A stretch of 64,000 bases of DNA from Pseudoxanthomonas sangjuensis. Lineage in GTDB: Bacteria > Pseudomonadota > Gammaproteobacteria > Xanthomonadales > Xanthomonadaceae. The notes under the pieces were generated by a model. The model worked only from the letters and a program-made list of their open reading frames with translations, was not told the origin of the DNA and did no database searches. Positions within the stretch are counted from its first letter, which is position 1; every line of letters starts with the position of its first letter. The stretch covers positions 17,233 to 81,232 of the forward strand of contig NZ_PDWR01000015.1 of assembly GCF_010211755.1 (NCBI RefSeq). Direction: 5' to 3'. Below, in pieces: positions 30,157 to 41,700 of the stretch. Made by a program: the position numbers and the translations under genes.

Positions 30157-31053
30157 TCATTCCAGTTCGCGGTGGAAGGTCGAGACGTCCTCCCAGCCCT
30201 GCTCGCGCGCGTGGCCGGCCAGGGTTTCGGCCAGGTACACCGAGCGGTGCTTGCCGCCGGTGCAGCCGAAGGCGATGGTCACGTAGCTGCGGGTCTCGCC
30301 GCGCAGCTTCGGCAGCCAGGTGTCGAGGAAGGCGCTGACCTGGCGCACGTACTCGGCCACTTCCGGCTGCGCTTCCAGATGCCTGCGCACCGCGGCGTCG
30401 CGGCCGGTCAGCGGGCGCAGCTCAGGCAGCCAGTGCGGGTTCGGCAGGACCCGTGCGTCGAACACGAAGTCGGCATCGGCCGGCACGCCGCGCTTGTAGG
30501 CGAAGGATTCGAACAGCAGCGACAGGGCGGGGTGCCCGTCGCGGACGAATTCGCCCAGGATCCGCCGCCGCAGCTGGTGCACGTTGAGGTGGCTGGTGTC
30601 GATGATGACGTCGGCGGCATCGCGCAGCGGCTGCACCAGCCTGCGTTCCAGCGCGATGGCGTCGGCCAGCGCCAGCTTCTGGTGGCTCAGCGGATGCTTG
30701 CGGCGGGTGTCGGAGAAGCGCCGCAGCAGGGTTTCGTCGTCGGCCTCGAAGAAAAGCAGCTGGCCGCGCACGCCCAGTTCGGCCTCGGCGGCGGCGCGCC
30801 ATTCGGCCAGCTTGCTCAGGTCGCTGCGGCGGCTGCGCACGTCGATGCCGATGGCGATCTTCGACGGCAGGTTGCCGTCGCGCAGCTGGCTGCGGACGAA
30901 GACCGGCAGCAGTTCCACCGGCAGGTTGTCGATGCAGTAGTAGTCCAGGTCCTCGAACGTCTTCAGCACCACCGACTTGCCCGAACCGGACAGGCCGCTG
31001 ACGATGACCACGCTCGGCGCAGGGTCGTCGTGGTGGCCGGGGGGCGGGCTCAT
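30157..31053 (-). CDS. rapZ: RapZ family RNase adapter / nucleotide-binding protein
   Basis: 298 residues. N-terminal P-loop [30 protein letters not shown], and a C-terminal domain with [26 protein letters not shown] and [17 protein letters not shown], which carries the RNA/GlcN6P-sensing region in E. coli RapZ. In enterics it targets GlmZ sRNA to RNase E; that role here is not demonstrated. The ATG overlaps the hprK stop (ATGA), so expression is coupled to hprK. Confidence 0.95.
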   Translation of the reverse strand: MSPPPGHHDDPAPSVVIVSGLSGSGKSVVLKTFEDLDYYCIDNLPVELLPVFVRSQLRDGNLPSKIAIGIDVRSRRSDLSKLAEWRAAAEAELGVRGQLLFFEADDETLLRRFSDTRRKHPLSHQKLALADAIALERRLVQPLRDAADVIIDTSHLNVHQLRRRILGEFVRDGHPALSLLFESFAYKRGVPADADFVFDARVLPNPHWLPELRPLTGRDAAVRRHLEAQPEVAEYVRQVSAFLDTWLPKLRGETRSYVTIAFGCTGGKHRSVYLAETLAGHAREQGWEDVSTFHRELE

Positions 31054-32000
31054 GGCGTGCTGCGCTCGAGCAGGTTGCTGTGGCGGGCGATGAACATCGC
31101 CGCCGGATCGATCCCCTTGGTGCGCAGGATGTGCAGGCGCGTCGCCGCCTCGGTCAGCACCGCGAGGTTGCGGCCGGGCATCACCGGCAGGGTGATCAGC
31201 GGCACGTCCAGGTCGAGCACGTGGCGAGTGCCGGAATCGCCGGTCAGGCGTTCGTAGCCGTGCGCGGTCGGCTCGGTCATCGGCCGGGTCAGGTGCACGA
31301 TCAGGCGCAGGTACTTGTTCTTCTTCACCGCGGTGTCGCCGAACATCTCGCGCACGTTCAGCACGCCCAGGCCGCGCACTTCCAGCAGGTCCTGCAGCAG
31401 TTCGGGACAGGTGCCGTCGAGCACGTCCGGCGCGATCTGGGTGAACTCCGGCGCGTCGTCGGCCACCAGGCGGTGGCCGCGGCTGAGCAGTTCCAGCGCC
31501 AGCTCGCTCTTGCCCGACCCGGCCTCGCCGGTGATCAGCACGCCGATCGAGTAGATCTCCATGAACACCCCGTGCAGGGTCACGCTGGGCGCGAGGGTGC
31601 GGGCGAGGTGGTAGGAAAGGTGGTTGAACAGCTCGTGGCCGCGCTTGGGCGAAACCCATAGCGGGGTATCGGTTTCCTCGGCGGCGGCGCGCAGGTCTTC
31701 CGGGCAGCTCTGGTTCTTGCTGATCACCAGCGCCAGCGGGCGGTTGTCGATGACCTTTTCGATGGTTTCCCAGCGCTGGCGCGAATCCAGCGTGTCCAGC
31801 CAGGCCAGTTCCTCGGTGCCGAGGATCTGCACGCGGTTGGGATAGATGACGTTGAGGTAGCCGGCCAGCGAGGGGCGGCGCGAACGGGTGTCGCCGGCCT
31901 CGATCTCGCGGCTGGCGCCCTTCTGCCCGGCCAGCCAGCGCAGGGCCAGTTTTTCCTTCTGTTGTTCGAACAGTTCGCGGGCGGAGATGCGGGTACTCAT
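31050..32000 (-). CDS. hprK: HPr kinase/phosphorylase
   Basis: 316 residues. N-terminal domain, then the Walker [31 protein letters not shown], and the family signature [20 protein letters not shown]. It phosphorylates and dephosphorylates Ser46 of HPr, coupling carbon/energy state to the regulatory PTS. Followed by rapZ (overlapping). In many relatives ptsN lies between hpf and hprK; here that position contains only 158 bp of non-coding sequence. Confidence 0.96.
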   Translation of the reverse strand: MSTRISARELFEQQKEKLALRWLAGQKGASREIEAGDTRSRRPSLAGYLNVIYPNRVQILGTEELAWLDTLDSRQRWETIEKVIDNRPLALVISKNQSCPEDLRAAAEETDTPLWVSPKRGHELFNHLSYHLARTLAPSVTLHGVFMEIYSIGVLITGEAGSGKSELALELLSRGHRLVADDAPEFTQIAPDVLDGTCPELLQDLLEVRGLGVLNVREMFGDTAVKKNKYLRLIVHLTRPMTEPTAHGYERLTGDSGTRHVLDLDVPLITLPVMPGRNLAVLTEAATRLHILRTKGIDPAAMFIARHSNLLERSTP

Positions 32001-32115
32001 CGTGGCTGCGCTTCGGCGACGTCGGCGTCGATGCGACAAGTATGGGGCAGAACGAGGATCCCGCGCGCGGGCCGGGCGCCGGAGCGCGGCCGTTCCGTCG
32101 CCAGCCCGCGTCGTT

Positions 32116-32149
32116 TCCCGGCCTTCCCGGCGCGAGCGGGAAGGCCGGC
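32116..32149. terminator. Strong hairpin between hpf and hprK
   Basis: CCGGCCTTCCC ... GGGAAGGCCGG forms an 11-bp stem with a short GC loop, 10 bp past the hpf stop. No T run follows on the minus strand, so it may be a processing or stability structure rather than a full terminator. Confidence 0.45.
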
Positions 32150-32158
32150 GCCGCGCGC

Positions 32159-32467
32159 CTACTCGTCCTCGTGCGAAGTGCGCTGGGCGATCCGCTTGCC
32201 CTTGTGCTTCAGCACCAGCCGGTCGAGCTTGTCGGCGAGGATGTCGATCGCCGCGTACATGGTCTGCGCGCCGGCGTCGGCGTGCAGGGTGCGGCCGGCG
32301 AGCGAGACCGTGGCTTCGGCCACGTAGTCCGGTTTGCGCACGCCCAGTTGCGTGCGCACATCGAGCGGCTGATCGAAATGCCTTCCGAGGCGCTGGAACT
32401 TGGTCTCCACGTATTCCCGCAGCGCGGGGGTGACTTCGATTTGCTGGCCATGGGTCTCGATGCGCAT
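32159..32467 (-). CDS. hpf: Ribosome hibernation-promoting factor, short form
   Basis: 102 residues, the short HPF/YfiA type without the dimerising C-terminal extension. Signature: [54 protein letters not shown], and DMYAAID-type ([21 protein letters not shown]). It binds the 30S decoding region in stationary phase. Directly downstream of rpoN, as in many proteobacteria. Confidence 0.95.
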   Translation of the reverse strand: MRIETHGQQIEVTPALREYVETKFQRLGRHFDQPLDVRTQLGVRKPDYVAEATVSLAGRTLHADAGAQTMYAAIDILADKLDRLVLKHKGKRIAQRTSHEDE

Positions 32468-32624
32468 TGCTATGTCTCCTGACGGGTGAACGGCCGCGCG
32501 CAGGGCGCGGTATGGTCTGGGACAACGGTTCTGGGCGTGGGTTCCGGGCTTCTCCTCGTGGCAGGGATACGGAATGTCTGGGCGGGGCCGGTTCCGCTGC
32601 CGCGGAAACCGGCCGCCGGGGGCG

Positions 32625-34064
32625 TCAGCCCATCCGCACGCGTTCGTGCGAGGACAGGATGTCCATGGCCTCACGATACTTCGCCACGGTACGCCGCGCC
32701 ACCGGTATGCCGCTGGCCTTGAGCAGGTCGGCCAGCTTGGCGTCGGACAGGGGCTTGCGCGGGTTTTCGCCTTCGATCAGCTTGCGGATCATCGACTGGA
32801 TGGCGGTGCTGGAGGCCTCGCCGCCGCCCTCGGTGCCCACCCCGGAAGCGAAGAAGTCGCGCAGTGGCAGGGTTCCACGCGGGGTGCGCACGTATTTGCG
32901 GGCGATGGCGCGTGAAACCGTCGATTCGTGCAGGCCGACCTCGACCGCGACCTCGCGCAGGGTCAGCGGGCGCAGGGCCTGTTCGCCGAACTCGAGGAAG
33001 GCCGCCTGCTGGCGCAGCAGGCAGCGCACGACCTTGAGCAGGGTGTCGCCGCGCGCTTCCAGGCTCTTCAGCAGCCAGCGGGCTTCCTGGAGCTGGCCGC
33101 GCAGGTAGCCGGCGTCGCTTTCGCCGCACTGGCGGATCATCCGTTCGTAGCCGCGGTGGATGCCGACCTTCGGCACCGCGTTGCCGGACAGGGCCACGCG
33201 CCAGACCCCGCGCTGGCGCCACACCACGCAGTCCGGCACGACGTAGGTGTCGTGGCCCAGTTCGCCGATCTGGGCGCCGGGGCGGGGGTCGAGGGTGCGC
33301 AACAGCTGGATCGCTGCCTCCAGTTCCGCGACCGGACGCCTGAATTCGGCGGCCAGCCCCGTCGCGCCGCTGCGCGGCAGGCGTTCCAGGATCGCGGTAT
33401 CGGCGGCGATGCGCAGCGCGAGGGTCTTGCCGGCGGTGTCGTCGGACAGCGTCTCCAACTGCAGTCGCAGGCATTCGCCGAGGTCGCGCGCGGCCACGCC
33501 GACCGGGTCGAAGCGCTGCAACTGGTGCAGCACGGTGAGGATTTCCTCCTCGCCGGCCTCGATGTCCGGACGCAGGGTTTCGGCGATGCCGGACAGCGGC
33601 TCGCGCAGGTAGCCGTCGTCGTCCAGCGCGTCGATCAGCGCCGCGCCGATGCGGCGGTCGCGCGGCGACAGGTGCGACAGGTGCAACTGCCACAGCAGGT
33701 GGTCCTGCAGCGTCTCGGCTTCGGCGACGCGCTCCGCGGCGCTGCCGGCGTCGTCCTCGTCGTCGAAGGAGCCGCTGCGGCCGCCTTCCATGGCCCAGGA
33801 TTCGCCGTCCGGCGCCCAGGTGTCGTCGGCGCCGGACGCGTCGGGATCGACTTCGCGCGGCTCGTCGCCGGGCGCGGCGTCGGTGGCAGCCGGGTCGCCG
33901 CCGGCCGCGTCGTCGGCCCAGTCCAGCAGGGGGTTGGTTTCCACCGCCTCGGCGATCTCGGTCTCGAGTTCCGCGGCCGACATCTGCAGCAGGCGGATGG
34001 CCTGACGCAACTGTGGCGTCATCACCAACTGCTGACCCAGCGATGTCTGCAGGCGAGGCTTCAT
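32625..34064 (-). CDS. rpoN: RNA polymerase sigma-54 factor
   Basis: 479 residues. Region I is Gln/Leu-rich (LQTSLGQQLVMTPQLRQAIRLLQMS), followed by an acidic linker (about 50-120), the core-binding region (HLSPRDRRIGAALIDALDDDGY), the HTH (LTLREVAVEVGLHESTVSRAI) and the C-terminal RpoN box ARRTVAKYRE. Directs transcription from -24/-12 promoters with enhancer-binding proteins. Sits between lptB and hpf. Confidence 0.98.
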   Translation of the reverse strand: MKPRLQTSLGQQLVMTPQLRQAIRLLQMSAAELETEIAEAVETNPLLDWADDAAGGDPAATDAAPGDEPREVDPDASGADDTWAPDGESWAMEGGRSGSFDDEDDAGSAAERVAEAETLQDHLLWQLHLSHLSPRDRRIGAALIDALDDDGYLREPLSGIAETLRPDIEAGEEEILTVLHQLQRFDPVGVAARDLGECLRLQLETLSDDTAGKTLALRIAADTAILERLPRSGATGLAAEFRRPVAELEAAIQLLRTLDPRPGAQIGELGHDTYVVPDCVVWRQRGVWRVALSGNAVPKVGIHRGYERMIRQCGESDAGYLRGQLQEARWLLKSLEARGDTLLKVVRCLLRQQAAFLEFGEQALRPLTLREVAVEVGLHESTVSRAIARKYVRTPRGTLPLRDFFASGVGTEGGGEASSTAIQSMIRKLIEGENPRKPLSDAKLADLLKASGIPVARRTVAKYREAMDILSSHERVRMG

Positions 34065-34119
34065 TCCGTGTCCGGATAAACGCAAATGGACGTGGCCGCC
34101 GGCCACGCGCCGCCGCGTA

Positions 34120-34838
<719 letters not shown>

Positions 34839-34839
<1 letters not shown>

Positions 34840-35375
34840 CAGCGTTCGTCCGATTCGTTGGATGCGGCCGGCGCGGCGTTGCCTTGCGCGGACTTGGGCT
34901 TGATCACGGTGCGCACGCGGCTGCCGTCGCCGCCGGCCTGCATGCCGCCGGTCTTGGTGTTGTAGACCATCTTCTGCCCGCTGTTGGAGCCCTTCGGCGA
35001 AGTGACCGTGTAGTTGCCGGTCAGGGTGAGCGTTTCGTTCGACATGTCGTAGTCGATGCGGTCGGCCTGCGCGTCCATCCAGGTGCCGTCGTCGAGCTGC
35101 TGGCGCAGCTTGACCGGCTTGCCGGTGAAGCTGGCCTGCGACGGGTCGCCGTTGCGCATGCGCAGGGTGCCGCCGTCGGCGCTGATGGTCAGGGTGCCCT
35201 GCTTGACCACGACGCCCTGGGTCCACACGACCTGGCCGTTGTCGCTGTAGTCGGCTTCCTGGTGGCCCGCGTCGATGATCATTTCCTGGTTGCGGTCCGA
35301 CGTCTTCGCCCAGGCGGCGGACGCCGCGACCAGCGTCAGGACGAGCAGGGCGCTAGCGCGCGGATTTGGGTACAT
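34839..35375 (-). CDS. lptA: Periplasmic LPS transport bridge protein LptA
   Basis: 178 residues. Signal peptide 1-23 (AAWA-KT), then an OstA-like beta-jellyroll ([32 protein letters not shown]) and a Ser/Asn-rich tail. Forms the periplasmic bridge carrying LPS between LptC and LptD. The start overlaps the 3' end of lptC by 23 bp. Confidence 0.95.
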
Positions 35376-35916
35376 AGCGGGATTTGACCTGCGATTTGAA
35401 GACGTAGTGCTTGGTCTTGGTGTTGGTTTCGAAGCCGACCCCGCTGAGTATAGAACCCGGCTGGGTGATGGTGACCCTGGCGTCGCTGCTGGCGAGGTTG
35501 CGGTCGGGGAATACGTTCAGGCGGGTGGTTTCGAAGCGGGTCGGCACGCCGATGCCTTCCGGGCTGGTGCCGACCACGTCGTCGCGCAGCCGCAGTTCGT
35601 CGCCCCTGGCGTCGATCCAGCCGGTTTTCGAACGCAGTTGCCAGTAATTGCCGTCGGCATCGGGCAGCAGGAACAGCGGCGTGGTCACGGTCATGGTCTG
35701 GTCGGTGGCGCTGCGTTCCAGCATCGGCGCGCGCAACGCCAGCGATTCCTTGCCATCGTCGTCCAGCCCGATCAGTTCGAAGTCGCGCATCACGTAGTCC
35801 GGGCGCAGCCCGTTCCCCGCCGGCGCCGGGCCGGTGTCGCGCTGGCGCCACGCCGACCAGCCGAACAGCGCGGCCGCCACTGCCAGCCCCGCGCCCAGGC
35901 CTGTGCGCCAGTTCAC
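35353..35916 (-). CDS. lptC: LPS export system protein LptC
   Basis: 187 residues. N-terminal membrane anchor (LGAGLAVAAALFGWSAW) and a periplasmic jellyroll (DYVMRDFELIGLDDDGKESLALRAPMLERS, LRSKTGWIDARGDELRLRDDVVG). Bitopic inner-membrane protein that receives LPS from LptFG. The GTG start at 35916 overlaps the kdsC stop (GTGA). Third gene of kdsD-kdsC-lptC-lptA-lptB. Confidence 0.95.
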   Translation of the reverse strand: MNWRTGLGAGLAVAAALFGWSAWRQRDTGPAPAGNGLRPDYVMRDFELIGLDDDGKESLALRAPMLERSATDQTMTVTTPLFLLPDADGNYWQLRSKTGWIDARGDELRLRDDVVGTSPEGIGVPTRFETTRLNVFPDRNLASSDARVTITQPGSILSGVGFETNTKTKHYVFKSQVKSRYVPKSAR

Positions 35917-36470
35917 GGGCTGGGCCCCATCAGGCCGCGTTCGAGCAAGGCTTCGGCATGGCCCTGCGCCGAAAGCAGCAGGTCGCACAGCTCGCGCGCC
36001 GCGCCCTTGCCGCCGGCGTGTTGCGTCCGCCAGTGCGCGAAGCGCGCGGTCCACGGATGCGCGTCGGCCGGGGCCGCCGCCAGCCCGACTGCGCGGAACG
36101 CCGGCAGGTCGGCGAGGTCGTCGCCCATGAAGGCGACCTGCGGCAGGCCGATGCCGAGCGCCGCGCACAGTTCGTGCACCTTGCCCAGCTTGTCCTTGGT
36201 GATGTGCACGTCGACGCCGAGGTCGCGGCCGCGGTGCTCGGCGACGCTGCCGGCGCGCGCGGTGATGAAGACCACGTGCACGCCGGACTTGCGCAGCAGG
36301 CTGATGCCCAGCCCGTCGCGCACGTGGAAGGTCTTGCTCTCGCGCCCCTCGCTGTCGAAGTACAGGCGGCCGTCGGTCAGCGTGCCGTCGACGTCGAAGC
36401 AGGCCAGGCGGATGCCGGCGGCGCGGGCAAGCAGGTCGTCGGTCAGGTTGGCGAGATGGGCGTGGGGCAT
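35913..36470 (-). CDS. kdsC: 3-deoxy-D-manno-octulosonate 8-phosphate phosphatase
   Basis: 185 residues, HAD family: motif I CFDVDGTLTDGRLYF, ISLLRKSGVHVVFITAR, Lys region ITKDKLGKV, and motif III VAFMGDDLADLPAF. Dephosphorylates Kdo8P to Kdo for lipopolysaccharide. Start at 36470, where the HAD strand follows 20 residues later. Separated from kdsD by a 102-bp gap with an inverted repeat. Confidence 0.96.
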   Translation of the reverse strand: MPHAHLANLTDDLLARAAGIRLACFDVDGTLTDGRLYFDSEGRESKTFHVRDGLGISLLRKSGVHVVFITARAGSVAEHRGRDLGVDVHITKDKLGKVHELCAALGIGLPQVAFMGDDLADLPAFRAVGLAAAPADAHPWTARFAHWRTQHAGGKGAARELCDLLLSAQGHAEALLERGLMGPSP

Positions 36471-36490
36471 GGGGCCGGTTGGTGGTTGCG

Positions 36491-36564
36491 GGTTCTGGGT
36501 TGTTGGTCCGTGGAAAGGCGCCCGGTGGTCTGTTCCAACAACCAAGATCCAACAACCAGGAACC
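36491..36564. repeat. Inverted repeat between kdsD and kdsC
   Basis: GGTTCTGGGTTGTTGG (36491-36506) pairs with CCAACAACCAGGAACC (36549-36564), 14 of 16 matching. CCAACAACCA also occurs twice in tandem on the right side. It lies in the only sizeable gap of an otherwise overlapping operon. Confidence 0.65.
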
Positions 36565-36572
36565 TGGAGCTT

Positions 36573-37580
36573 TTACACCACTCTCGCGCGCAACAGGTCG
36601 TGAACGTTGAGCGCGCCGATCACCTTGCCTTCATCGTCGACCACGACCAGGCCGCTGCCGATCTTGCGCTCCTCGAGCAGGTGCGCGGCCTCGGCGGCGA
36701 GGGCGCGGGCGGAAATCGTGACCGGATCGCGGGTCATCACCGCGTCGATCGCGGTGGCGCGCACGTCGACGTTGCCGGCGTCGAGGGTGCGGCGCAGGTC
36801 GCCGTCGGTGAAGATGCCGATCAGGCGGTTGTCCGCATCGACGACCGCGGTCAGGCCAAGGCGCTTGCGGCTCATTTCGACCAGCGCCTCGGCCAGCATC
36901 GCGCCGGAGCGCACGGCCGGGATGCCGTCGCCGGCGTGCATCACGTCGGACACGTGCAGCAGCAGCCGGCGGCCGAGGCTGCCGGCCGGATGCGAGCGGG
37001 CGAAATCGTCGGCGGTGAAACCGCGCGCTTCCAGCAACGCCACCGCCAGCGCGTCGCCCATCGCCAGCGATGCCGTGGTGCTGCTGGTCGGCGCCAGATC
37101 CAGCGGACAGGCTTCGGCCGGCACGCTGACGTCGAGGTGCACGTCGGCCTCGCGCGCCAGGCTGGAATTCGGCCGGCCGGTCATCGCGATCAGCTTGTTG
37201 CCCTGGCGGCGCAGCACCGGCAGCAGGGTCAGCACTTCGTCGGATTCGCCCGAGTACGACAGCGCCAGCACCACGTCGGCGTCGGTGATCATGCCGAGGT
37301 CGCCGTGGCCGGCTTCACCCGGGTGCACGTAGAAGGCCGGGGTGCCGGTCGAGGCCAGGGTCGCGGCGATCTTGCGCGCGACGTGCCCGGACTTGCCCAT
37401 GCCGGTGGCGACCACGCGGCCGCGCGAGCCGAGGATCAGCCGGCACGCCGCCGAGAATGCGCCGCCGACGCGCTCGGCCAGCGCCTGCAGGCCGGCGGCT
37501 TCGATCCCGATCGTGCGCCGGCCGCTGTCGGCCAGGGCGGCGTCGCTGGGCGCATGGGTTTTGGGGAGCGGACGGGACAT
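36573..37580 (-). CDS. kdsD: Arabinose-5-phosphate isomerase
   Basis: 335 residues. N-terminal SIS domain (RVVATGMGKSGHVARKIAATLASTGTPAF, ALSYSGESDEVL) and two C-terminal CBS domains (SDVMHAGDGIPAV, GIFTDGDLRRTLD, VMTRDPVTI, IGALNVHDLLRARVV). Converts ribulose-5-P to arabinose-5-P for Kdo synthesis. First gene of the Kdo/Lpt operon, divergent from bolA with 53 bp between. Confidence 0.96.
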   Translation of the reverse strand: MSRPLPKTHAPSDAALADSGRRTIGIEAAGLQALAERVGGAFSAACRLILGSRGRVVATGMGKSGHVARKIAATLASTGTPAFYVHPGEAGHGDLGMITDADVVLALSYSGESDEVLTLLPVLRRQGNKLIAMTGRPNSSLAREADVHLDVSVPAEACPLDLAPTSSTTASLAMGDALAVALLEARGFTADDFARSHPAGSLGRRLLLHVSDVMHAGDGIPAVRSGAMLAEALVEMSRKRLGLTAVVDADNRLIGIFTDGDLRRTLDAGNVDVRATAIDAVMTRDPVTISARALAAEAAHLLEERKIGSGLVVVDDEGKVIGALNVHDLLRARVV

Positions 37581-37633
37581 CGGGGGCGCCGGGCGCAAGG
37601 TAGAATGACCGGGCATTTTATTAGGAAAGCCCG

Positions 37634-39238
<1,605 letters not shown>

Positions 39239-39239
<1 letters not shown>

Positions 39240-39556
39240 TGGCGCTGCTGCAGAACAAGACCGGCAAGTTCTCCTCGACCCGCCGCAGCGCGCTGGGCCT
39301 GGTCTTCGCCCTGTTGCTGGTCCTGGGCTGGCTGTACGTCACCAAGGCCGCGGCGATCAGCGGCATGCAGGTGAAGGAAATGGACTGGGACGGCGACGGC
39401 ACGGTCAGCGGCCGCGAGATCGCGCAGGCGTTCTATGCGGTGGAGGCGGTGAAGACCGTGGCGGGCAACCGCACCTGCACCGAATACGCCTGGCATACCG
39501 GCGAATCGATCCGCGTGGACTGCCGCACCGAGTTCCAGCCGGCGGAAGCGAAATGA
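39239..39556 (+). CDS. Membrane-anchored EF-hand protein
   Basis: 105 residues. Basic N-terminus, one membrane helix about 18-36 (ALGLVFALLLVLGWLYV), then an EF-hand-like loop DWDGDGTVSGREI (D-x-D-G-D-G spacing) and a small Cys-containing domain (NRTCTEYAWHTGESIRVDCRTEF; two Cys likely disulfide-linked in the periplasm). The ATG overlaps the murA stop, with a good CAGGAGG site. Probably a Ca2+-responsive periplasmic protein; function unknown. An intrinsic terminator follows. Confidence 0.78.
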
Positions 39557-39585
39557 CGAAAAACCCGGCGTTGCCGGGTTTTTCG
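39557..39585. terminator. Bidirectional intrinsic terminator after the EF-hand gene
   Basis: GAAAAACCCGGC-GTT-GCCGGGTTTTTC: a 12-bp stem with A/T flanks on both sides, lying between convergent transcripts (murA-EF-hand and the DUF3108 pair). Confidence 0.88.
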
Positions 39586-39611
39586 TCGGGGGCGGCGCAG
39601 GTCGGTCGCGC

Positions 39612-40313
39612 TCAGCGCCACGACTTGATCTGCAGGTCGATCGCGTCCCGGCCGTTCTCGCGCTGCAGGATGCGCGCCGGCACCGGCATCTCCGGGACGA
39701 TCCAGACGATCATCTGGCGCTTGCCGGTGTCGCGGATCGCCTTGGTGGCGTTGTAGGTCTTGCCGGCGACGGTGATCTTTTCCTTGCCGGCCAGCTTGTA
39801 GTTCAGCATCTTCACTTCGCCGTTCTCGACCAGGCGGTAGCTCGGCGTCTTGCCGGCGGCCACGTCCTGGACGATGGCCAGGTTGAGCAGCAGCGCGTCC
39901 ATGTCGCCTTCCCGAATCGCGGCCGGGCCGGCGCGCCCGGGCTTGACGTCGCCGCTCCAGCGCGCCTGACGCTTGTCCCAGTCGTAGCTGGTGTTGACCG
40001 ACTTGCGCTTGACCAGCATGCGGCTGACGTCGCTGCTGGACAGCGGGCGCAGCCAGTCGCCCTGCACGTCGAACACGGTCTGCTGGCTCAAGTCGACCAG
40101 CGAGTTGCGGATGCTCAGGCTGTACTGCCAGCGGTTGCCGGCCTGCCGGGCCAGCACCATCTGGCCTTCGCCCTGCATGCCCAGCGCGCTGGCCTGGTAG
40201 TGGGCGGTGAAGGCTTCGATCGCCTGCGCCGGCGCGACGACGGCCAGCGCGGCGATGGCGGCGCCGAACGAGCGAACGGCGAGTTTGCGGAAATCCGTGG
40301 TTCGTTCGTTCAT
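39612..40313 (-). CDS. DUF3108 periplasmic protein (copy 1)
   Basis: 233 residues. Signal peptide ends near residue 31 (APAQA-IE), then a beta-rich domain typical of DUF3108: FTAHYQASALGMQGEGQMVLAR, WQYSLSIRN, RPLSSSDVSRM, and a C-terminal MIVWIVPEMPVPARILQRENG. Function unknown, predicted periplasmic. Its start overlaps the stop of a second DUF3108 gene (ATGA), so the two are a tandem translationally coupled pair. Confidence 0.86.
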   Translation of the reverse strand: MNERTTDFRKLAVRSFGAAIAALAVVAPAQAIEAFTAHYQASALGMQGEGQMVLARQAGNRWQYSLSIRNSLVDLSQQTVFDVQGDWLRPLSSSDVSRMLVKRKSVNTSYDWDKRQARWSGDVKPGRAGPAAIREGDMDALLLNLAIVQDVAAGKTPSYRLVENGEVKMLNYKLAGKEKITVAGKTYNATKAIRDTGKRQMIVWIVPEMPVPARILQRENGRDAIDLQIKSWR

Positions 40314-41032
40314 TGTCGTTGCACTCCCTGGTATTCGACCAGTCTCAGATCGATGCCGTCCTGGCCGTCCTCGCGCTGCAGGATGCGCACCGGCGTCGGC
40401 ACGCCGCCGGCCACCCAGAGGATGGTCTCGTCGTTGCCGCCGTTGCTGCGCTGCACGCGCATGGCATCGTAGCTGAGGTCGTCGACGTCGACGACCTCGG
40501 TCTGCGCGGCCACCGTATACCGATGTTCGCGCGCGCGGCCGCCGTCGACCACGCGGTAGCTCAGGTCCTTGCCCGGTTCGGCGTCGCGGATCACCGCCAG
40601 GTCGACCAGCAGGGCGCTGAGGTCGCCTTCGCGCAACGGCACGGGCGCGCGGCGCTCCTTCTTCACGTCGCCCTGCCAGCGCGCGGCCAGCGCGTTCCAG
40701 TCGTAGGTGCCGACGGCCTTCTTGCCGGTGAACAGGGCGTGCTTGACCGTGCTCTGGCTGAGCGGGCGGTAGTGGTCGCCTTCGACCGCGAACACCGTGC
40801 TCTGGTCGACGTTCAGGCCGAGCAGGCCGGCGAAACCGCGGTCGGCCTTGATGCCCAGGTCCATGCGCCAGCGGCCGCCCTCGGTCGCCGCCACCTGCAT
40901 CTTCGCGGTGCCGACCAGCTTGCCCTTGCTGTAGGCCTGGTAGCTGGCGACGAACGGCTCCAGCGCCATCGCCGGCAGGGCGGTCGCGGCAAGGAATACG
41001 GCCAGCGCGAGGCGGGTCGTCGGAAAGGTCAT
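40310..41032 (-). CDS. DUF3108 periplasmic protein (copy 2)
   Basis: 240 residues. Signal peptide ends near residue 23 (PAMA-LE). Same domain as its downstream neighbour: FVASYQAYSKGKLVGTAKMQV, YRPLSQSTVKHALFTGKKAVG, and ETILWVAGGVPTPVRILQREDG. The two copies are clearly paralogous but well diverged. The ATG overlaps the purN stop (ATGA), so it is translated as part of the purM-DUF2238-purN chain. Confidence 0.87.
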   Translation of the reverse strand: MTFPTTRLALAVFLAATALPAMALEPFVASYQAYSKGKLVGTAKMQVAATEGGRWRMDLGIKADRGFAGLLGLNVDQSTVFAVEGDHYRPLSQSTVKHALFTGKKAVGTYDWNALAARWQGDVKKERRAPVPLREGDLSALLVDLAVIRDAEPGKDLSYRVVDGGRAREHRYTVAAQTEVVDVDDLSYDAMRVQRSNGGNDETILWVAGGVPTPVRILQREDGQDGIDLRLVEYQGVQRQ

Positions 41033-41700
41033 TTCGGTTCCGTGGGGACGGGCAGCAGTTTCCCGGTGGAATCTAGAAGCAGCGGGCTAAATATCGGCTG
41101 ACCGTCGAGGACGACGTGGCCGTCGCGTTCAGCCAGGCGGCCGGCCGCGGCCAGTCGCAGCACGGCGAGATACAGGGCGTGTTCGCGCGGCAACAGGCGG
41201 TGCGCAAGGCTTTCCGGGGTATCGCCGGGCTCGATCGGGATGCGCGCCTGGGCGATGACCGTGCCGGCATCCAGTTCAGGTACGACGAAATGGACGCTGG
41301 CGCCGTGTTCGGCGTCGCCGGCCGCCAGCGCGCGCGCGTGGGTGCGCAGGCCGCGGTATTTCGGCAGCAGCGACGGGTGGATGTTGAGCAGGCGGCCGCG
41401 GAAGCGCTCGACGAAGGGGGCGCCGAGGATGCGCATGTAGCCGGCGCAGACCACCCAGTCGGGGCGCAGCGCGTCGACGGCGTCGGCGAGCGCGGCGTCG
41501 AAGCCGGCGCGGTCGGGAAAGGATTTCGCGTCGGCGCTCCAGCGCAACGGCCCGGCCACGCGTTGCAACGCGGCCGCATCCGGCCTGTCGGAGAACACGC
41601 CGACGATCCCGGCGCCGAGCGAACCGTCGGCGATCGCGTCGAGGATGGCTTGCAGGTTGCTGCCGCGCCCGGAAGCCAGGATCGCCAGGCGTCCGCTCAT
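41029..41700 (-). CDS. purN: Phosphoribosylglycinamide formyltransferase
   Basis: 223 residues. 10-formyl-THF-dependent GAR transformylase. Phosphate loop LASGRGSNLQAILDA, formyl site AGYMRILGAPFVE, catalytic LNIHPSLLPKYRGLRTHARAL with the conserved His, and HFVVPELDAGTVIAQ. Slightly extended C-terminus. Overlaps both neighbours by ATGA at each end. Confidence 0.96.
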   Translation of the reverse strand: MSGRLAILASGRGSNLQAILDAIADGSLGAGIVGVFSDRPDAAALQRVAGPLRWSADAKSFPDRAGFDAALADAVDALRPDWVVCAGYMRILGAPFVERFRGRLLNIHPSLLPKYRGLRTHARALAAGDAEHGASVHFVVPELDAGTVIAQARIPIEPGDTPESLAHRLLPREHALYLAVLRLAAAGRLAERDGHVVLDGQPIFSPLLLDSTGKLLPVPTEPK

